Part shown: positions 5,788 through 8,421 of the stretch, piece by piece
Layout: each line of letters opens with the position of its first letter
Position numbering within the stretch: position 1 is the stretch's first letter
From: JAAZZY01 sp964612505
Lineage (GTDB): Bacteria; Chlamydiota; Chlamydiia; Chlamydiales; JAAZZY01
Assembly (NCBI GenBank): GCA_964612505.1
Contig: CAZTEX010000024.1
Location: 1 to 8,421, forward strand
DNA length: 8,421 nucleotides
Direction of reading: 5' to 3'
The notes under the pieces: model-generated
The model's input: the letters and a program-made list of their open reading frames with translations, nothing else
Told to the model about the DNA's origin: nothing
The model's database searches: none
Program-made: the position numbers and the translations under genes

Positions 5788-6372
5788 ATGAAGAAAAAAC
5801 ATAATCTGACCGAAGATCAAATAAAATTATTTGAAACACTTAAAGTTAAGGATGTAGCTTTAATTTTAAATGTTTCTCCAAAAACTGCTCAGACTTTAAA
5901 GAAAAGGTTTCGACCTGATTTAGTCAAAAAATTACGTAAACATTCAACTCAGGAATTAGAAGTTAGATTAAAAGATGCAATCTCAACTGTTCCGATTAAC
6001 ACGTCTTTTAATATTTCCAAATTTTGTAATAAATTTGAATATAATCAATGCCAAATCAGTTCATATTTGTGTGAATTAGTTGCTAATAAATATGGATTAG
6101 ATTATTTAAAACGTTCTACAATCATTGAGCATAATTATAGTAATTATAGTCGAAAATTGTGTAGTTGTGATATTTGTAAATTAAATGCTTCAGTGTATCA
6201 AAGATACAAAGTAAGAAAAATTTATTTATCTAACAAGCAAGTTGCCGAATGGGTTTCGATCTATAAAGATTTGTATGATAATGATAAGAGTCGATATAAA
6301 AAAGTATTCTATTCTATCATGGATAAAGAAGTAGCTAAACTTTCAGCTACTGAAATTGCAACTAAGTACTAA
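5788..6372 (+). CDS. Putative DNA-binding protein with HTH-like segment and CxCxxC motif
   Basis: The 194-aa, lysine-rich product begins MKKKHNLTED. Residues about 19-43 (KVKDVALILNVSPKTAQTLKK) read like a helix-turn-helix: a helix, a turn at Asn-Val-Ser, then a basic recognition-like helix. A CSCDIC cluster (125-130) lies in the middle, with other cysteines at 80, 88 and 95, so metal binding is possible. A later segment, LSNKQVAEWVSIYKDLY, is helical and basic. I chose ATG 5788; a TTG at 5773 in the same frame would overlap the previous gene by 8 nt and has no ribosome site. A role as regulator or nucleic-acid-binding protein is inference from the HTH pattern and the charge. Confidence 0.7.
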   Translation: MKKKHNLTEDQIKLFETLKVKDVALILNVSPKTAQTLKKRFRPDLVKKLRKHSTQELEVRLKDAISTVPINTSFNISKFCNKFEYNQCQISSYLCELVANKYGLDYLKRSTIIEHNYSNYSRKLCSCDICKLNASVYQRYKVRKIYLSNKQVAEWVSIYKDLYDNDKSRYKKVFYSIMDKEVAKLSATEIATKY

Positions 6373-6375
6373 CCA

Positions 6376-6627
6376 ATGACACTTTACCAAATCAAACAAC
6401 CGCTTAGAAAGATTTTAGAAAGTTTTTCTCCCAATAACCTAAGAATAGGTACGGGTGAATTTTCAATCACCCCTTCCTATGAAATCATTGCAAAATTTGA
6501 AACGTTATTTCACGATGAATATAAAGGTGAAATACGTTTGAACAAAAGACAAATCAAAAGTCTTTTGACTAATGTCGAGTTTTCCACATTAGTTTCGCTT
6601 CTGACTAAAGAAATTGAGAATTACTAA
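6376..6627 (+). CDS. Hypothetical protein, 83 aa
   Basis: A small protein beginning MTLYQIKQPL, with no family I recognise. It has alternating hydrophobic and charged residues, probably helical at both ends, and no cysteines. It starts 3 nt after the previous stop codon, and its own stop codon abuts the next ATG. An internal palindromic stretch (6543-6568) lies in its coding DNA. An open frame on the opposite strand near its end (6605-6829) conflicts with the uniform gene direction and is ignored. Confidence 0.65.
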   Translation: MTLYQIKQPLRKILESFSPNNLRIGTGEFSITPSYEIIAKFETLFHDEYKGEIRLNKRQIKSLLTNVEFSTLVSLLTKEIENY

Positions 6628-6942
6628 ATGAAATTACAACTTTTAGCCGACAATCGATTGTTTGACTCAGGTAAGTGCGAAACTTGCAAATTTTCTCATT
6701 CTTGGTTAGAACACGGCGCCTGGGATTGGGATTGTTCAAATAAAAATTTTGATAAGCTTCCTGGCCTAGATGAAGATGAAAATGAAATTGAATGGGGAAG
6801 TAGGCAAAAATGCATTTTATGGGAACCAATCGAGTTTTCGTTATGCAAGAAACACAATGAATGGAATCCTATTGACGCTTCTTGTTCTGAGTGCGAAGCC
6901 GAGTATATTAATTCATTGAATGGAGAAGAATATGGATTCTGA
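6628..6942 (+). CDS. Small protein with two putative zinc sites
   Basis: The 104-aa acidic protein has two cysteine groups. The first is CETC (17-20) with Cys36 and Cys62, around a Trp-rich segment (HGAWDWDC). The second is CKKH (73-76) with CSEC (86-89), a CxxH/CxxC arrangement. Each set could hold one zinc ion. I do not recognise a named family, though CxxC...WDC...CxxW layouts occur in short phage proteins. The ATG directly follows the previous stop codon, with GAGAA upstream (6615-6619). Its 3' end overlaps the next gene by 11 nt. Confidence 0.75.
   Translation: MKLQLLADNRLFDSGKCETCKFSHSWLEHGAWDWDCSNKNFDKLPGLDEDENEIEWGSRQKCILWEPIEFSLCKKHNEWNPIDASCSECEAEYINSLNGEEYGF
6922..6925 (+). promoter_or_regulatory. 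Ribosome binding site deciding the start at 6932
   Basis: GGAG lies 6 nt before ATG 6932 and is the clearest Shine-Dalgarno-like site in this run. An in-frame ATG at 6920 would place GGAG inside the gene, so 6932 is preferred. Confidence 0.6.
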
Positions 6943-7138
6943 ATGTATGCTTGACAAATACTTATTACTCACTTCAAAATCTGAATTTCTTTGCTTCTCT
7001 CCGACATTAAATGAGTACTACTTGTCAACTACTAAAACTTCCGATTTAGTAGTTTTATTTTCTCCTCAAAAGGAACAAGAAACAATCAACTTGTATTCCA
7101 ATATTATTGGAATGTTTCTTACACCAGTATTATCATGA
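6932..7138 (+). CDS. Hypothetical protein, 68 aa
   Basis: A small protein beginning MDSECMLDKYLLL, rich in Ser, Leu and Thr, with no recognisable family. Evidence that it is real is positional: a good GGAG site, an 11-nt overlap with the gene before, and an ATGA overlap with the gene after. Its coding DNA is odd. It holds a perfect TTGACA hexamer at 6951-6956 and a 10-bp hairpin followed by TTTATTTT at 7027-7062, which look like transcription signals placed inside a gene. The coding call is moderate. Confidence 0.6.
   Translation: MDSECMLDKYLLLTSKSEFLCFSPTLNEYYLSTTKTSDLVVLFSPQKEQETINLYSNIIGMFLTPVLS
7027..7062 (+). terminator. Terminator-like hairpin inside a small gene
   Basis: AACTACTAAA (7027-7036) and TTTAGTAGTT (7045-7054) form a perfect 10-bp stem with an 8-nt loop, followed by TTATTTTC. 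The layout is that of an intrinsic terminator, but the stem is AT-rich (3 G-C pairs) and the T tract is broken by one A. It lies within the open frame at 6932-7138, so it would act as partial termination or attenuation if it acts at all. Confidence 0.35.
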
Positions 7139-7689
7139 ATTTTTTAGAAGGTTTCAACAAAAAAATTAAAGAGATTGAAGAAGCTAAAACCATCAAGCCA
7201 GAAACTTCTAAATCGAATAGTCCCGGGCCTGGTAAAAAACTGTGTAATCAGTGTAATAATTATATCGGAGCAAGAACTCAGATTTGTAAATGCGGAAAAA
7301 GTTTTGCGAAGTTTAAACAACAAGAACTTCCAATTACTGTTCCTACTTTAGAACCAAAAGAGTTTGTTATTCCTGAAAATCCTGAATATGTTTACGAGCA
7401 TCTTCGTACGGATACATGGGAAAAAGTGCAAGCTGCTCATCTTGTTGAAAATAAGGATTCTTTAAGTGAGAAGAATCAAAGAATTTTTGTTCCTAGCGAG
7501 TGGCGATATCCTTGTAAAACTATTGATGAAGTTTTGAATAGGACTGGTGTTCCTTGGTCAGCCACTCTGAAGGAAGATCTCAATCGTATCATCGTAAAAT
7601 GTATTCCAACAACTAACTTTCGACCGCATGAAAATCATCGTCTTGGAATGCTTCAAGAAATGATTGTTGTAGAATTGATTGACGCATGA
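7135..7689 (+). CDS. Zinc-ribbon protein, 184 aa
   Basis: A charged, probably helical N terminus (1-20) and a Pro/Ser linker lead to a zinc ribbon, CNQC (37-40) and CKCGKSF (51-57), with NYIGART between. This pattern recurs in short phage proteins. Residues about 75-184 form a second region, rich in aromatic and charged residues (YVYEHLRTDTW, FVPSEWRYPC, GVPWSATLKEDL), that I do not recognise. The CxCGxxF ending of the ribbon matches the C terminus of the 319-aa protein at 2054-3013, so the two may share a partner or an origin. The gene overlaps both neighbours by 4 nt (ATGA at each end). Nucleic-acid or protein binding is inferred from the ribbon. Confidence 0.8.
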   Translation: MNFLEGFNKKIKEIEEAKTIKPETSKSNSPGPGKKLCNQCNNYIGARTQICKCGKSFAKFKQQELPITVPTLEPKEFVIPENPEYVYEHLRTDTWEKVQAAHLVENKDSLSEKNQRIFVPSEWRYPCKTIDEVLNRTGVPWSATLKEDLNRIIVKCIPTTNFRPHENHRLGMLQEMIVVELIDA

Positions 7690-7925
7690 CACAACGAGCT
7701 GAAATTAAAAAATTAAAACGACAATTGAGTATCGGTGATGATGTTACTTGGGGAAATGCCAACAAAAAACATAAAATTGTTGATATCACAAATGATGGAG
7801 TTATTGTAGATGTAACAGGTGAAATAGATTGCGATATTTGGGCAGCAAAACAATCAGATGGTAGATTTTTCTACGGTGTTCCCTTTCATTCTAATCGCGG
7901 AACAGCCCCGATTCGCAAGGTTTGA
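7686..7925 (+). CDS. Small conserved phage-type protein with VTWG motif
   Basis: The 79-aa product has a basic start (RAEIKKLKRQL), then SIGDDVTWGNANKKHKIVDI, then GVIVDVTGEID and DGRFFYGVPF. Alternating beta-strand-like segments suggest a small barrel, similar in feel to SH3-like folds. I recall short phage proteins with the VGDDVTWGxG...GVxVDVT...DGRxFxxVxF layout; none has a known function. Its ATG overlaps the stop codon of the zinc-ribbon gene (ATGA), so the two are probably translated together. The gene is followed by 9 nt containing TTAATTAA. Confidence 0.7.
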   Translation: MTQRAEIKKLKRQLSIGDDVTWGNANKKHKIVDITNDGVIVDVTGEIDCDIWAAKQSDGRFFYGVPFHSNRGTAPIRKV

Positions 7926-7934
7926 TTAATTAAT

Positions 7935-8234
7935 ATGATCGAACTAACGAAAAATACTTATTGGGAAATTGAATTCGAACTAATTGAAAAATTAGTACTA
8001 GAACATTTTTCTATTCAACTTGATTTACCAGAAGATATGGATTTTCATAATAGTACCTATTATGTTGTAGGCGAAACTTCTAAAGACCCTGAACAAAATT
8101 TAGATGAAGGAACAATCGAGCATTGTCTGCTATGTCTAGAAACTAGAATTGAAAGATTAGACCAAGCAGTATGGTGTTTAGTAATGAAAGATGTATTACC
8201 AGAAGGTAGTTACTTAGTCAGTGTATTTTGGTGA
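7935..8234 (+). CDS. Hypothetical protein, 99 aa
   Basis: An acidic protein beginning MIELTKNTYW, with no recognised family. The middle holds two cysteines (HCLLCLETR) without a partner pair, so a zinc site is unlikely. The C terminus, LPEGSYLVSVFW, is hydrophobic but too short for a membrane anchor. No clear ribosome site precedes the ATG, which lies 9 nt after the previous stop codon. The next gene starts 3 nt after its stop codon. Confidence 0.65.
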   Translation: MIELTKNTYWEIEFELIEKLVLEHFSIQLDLPEDMDFHNSTYYVVGETSKDPEQNLDEGTIEHCLLCLETRIERLDQAVWCLVMKDVLPEGSYLVSVFW

Positions 8235-8237
8235 AAC

Positions 8238-8421
8238 ATGAACAAATTCAACTTAGACATTAATTCTAAAAATTATTATGGTCTAGCTTTAGAAATTGCT
8301 GATCAATATTCAGAAGAAAGACTTAAAAAATATCAAGATCAACGAATCGAAAGAGGATTCGATGACACAGAATGGTATTCGTTAGATCATTCAATTTTAA
8401 GATTCGTATTACCTCGTTTGA
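8238..8421 (+). CDS. Phage protein with RGFDD...LDxxIxxFVLPRL motif (partial)
   Basis: The open frame runs off the window after 61 codons, so only the N terminus is seen. It begins MNKFNLDINSKNYYG and contains RIERGFDDTEWYSLDHSI followed by LRFVLPRL. The order GF(S/D)D, a Trp, then LDxxIxxF(V/I)LPRL is familiar from many phage hypothetical proteins, where the motif is usually followed by a basic residue run and further sequence. The function is unknown. It starts 3 nt after the previous stop codon and continues the same run of genes. Confidence 0.75.
   Translation, partial: MNKFNLDINSKNYYGLALEIADQYSEERLKKYQDQRIERGFDDTEWYSLDHSILRFVLPRL

Noticed and set aside
6605..6829. Reverse-strand open frame, 74 aa
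   Set aside because: It is opposite to the 104-aa cysteine protein, whose two metal-site patterns make the + frame the real one.
7838..7858. Fourth CAGCAA stem-loop copy
   Set aside because: GCAGCAAAACAATC occurs here, but the spacing and closing stem do not fit, and the bases encode the conserved part of a small protein.

Overview
The window looks like part of the genome of a large, AT-rich tailed phage (or a prophage or phage-like element). G+C is roughly one third. Every gene lies on the + strand, most are short and unrecognised, and many are packed with 4-11 nt overlaps. Two tRNA genes stand alone among them, and several small proteins carry cysteine clusters typical of phage accessory regions. 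No structural, replication or integration gene is visible, so the host cannot be named. A run of exactly 100 N (1668-1767) shows that this is a draft or metagenomic scaffold.

Left part (1-2053): tRNA-Gln(TTG), two tandem ~50-nt stem-loop elements, a 461-aa DUF2828/TROVE-like protein with a C-terminal von Willebrand A (VWA) domain, a third copy of the stem-loop element, the assembly gap, tRNA-Ser(GCT), and a long AT-rich hairpin. The three stem-loops are almost equal in length (52, 50 and 51 nt). They share a CAGCAA motif starting exactly 10 nt after the 5' end, and their closing stems differ by paired changes. Because Ro60-type TROVE-VWA proteins elsewhere, including in some phages, bind small tRNA-associated Y RNAs, these repeats are the most interesting signal in the window. 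The link to Y RNAs is inference only.

Middle part (2054-5112): a 319-aa cysteine-cluster protein with a disordered acidic/proline-rich centre, an unrecognised 301-aa protein, then a 148-nt gene-free stretch. That stretch is 45% G+C, while the start of the next gene is near 20%, and it folds on paper into a long interrupted hairpin plus a smaller domain. It leads into a gene for a DHH-phosphoesterase-like protein and is a candidate structured leader RNA.

Right part (5109-8421): a tight run of small genes. It holds a 59-aa CxC/CxxC protein of a recurrent phage family, a helix-turn-helix-like protein, a two-site cysteine protein, a zinc-ribbon protein with the same CxCGxxF ending as the 319-aa protein, a small VTWG-type protein, and, cut by the window edge, a protein with the phage motif LDxxIxxFVLPRL. 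This reads as an accessory operon, with translational coupling at the ATGA junctions. Its overall job cannot be told from sequence alone.
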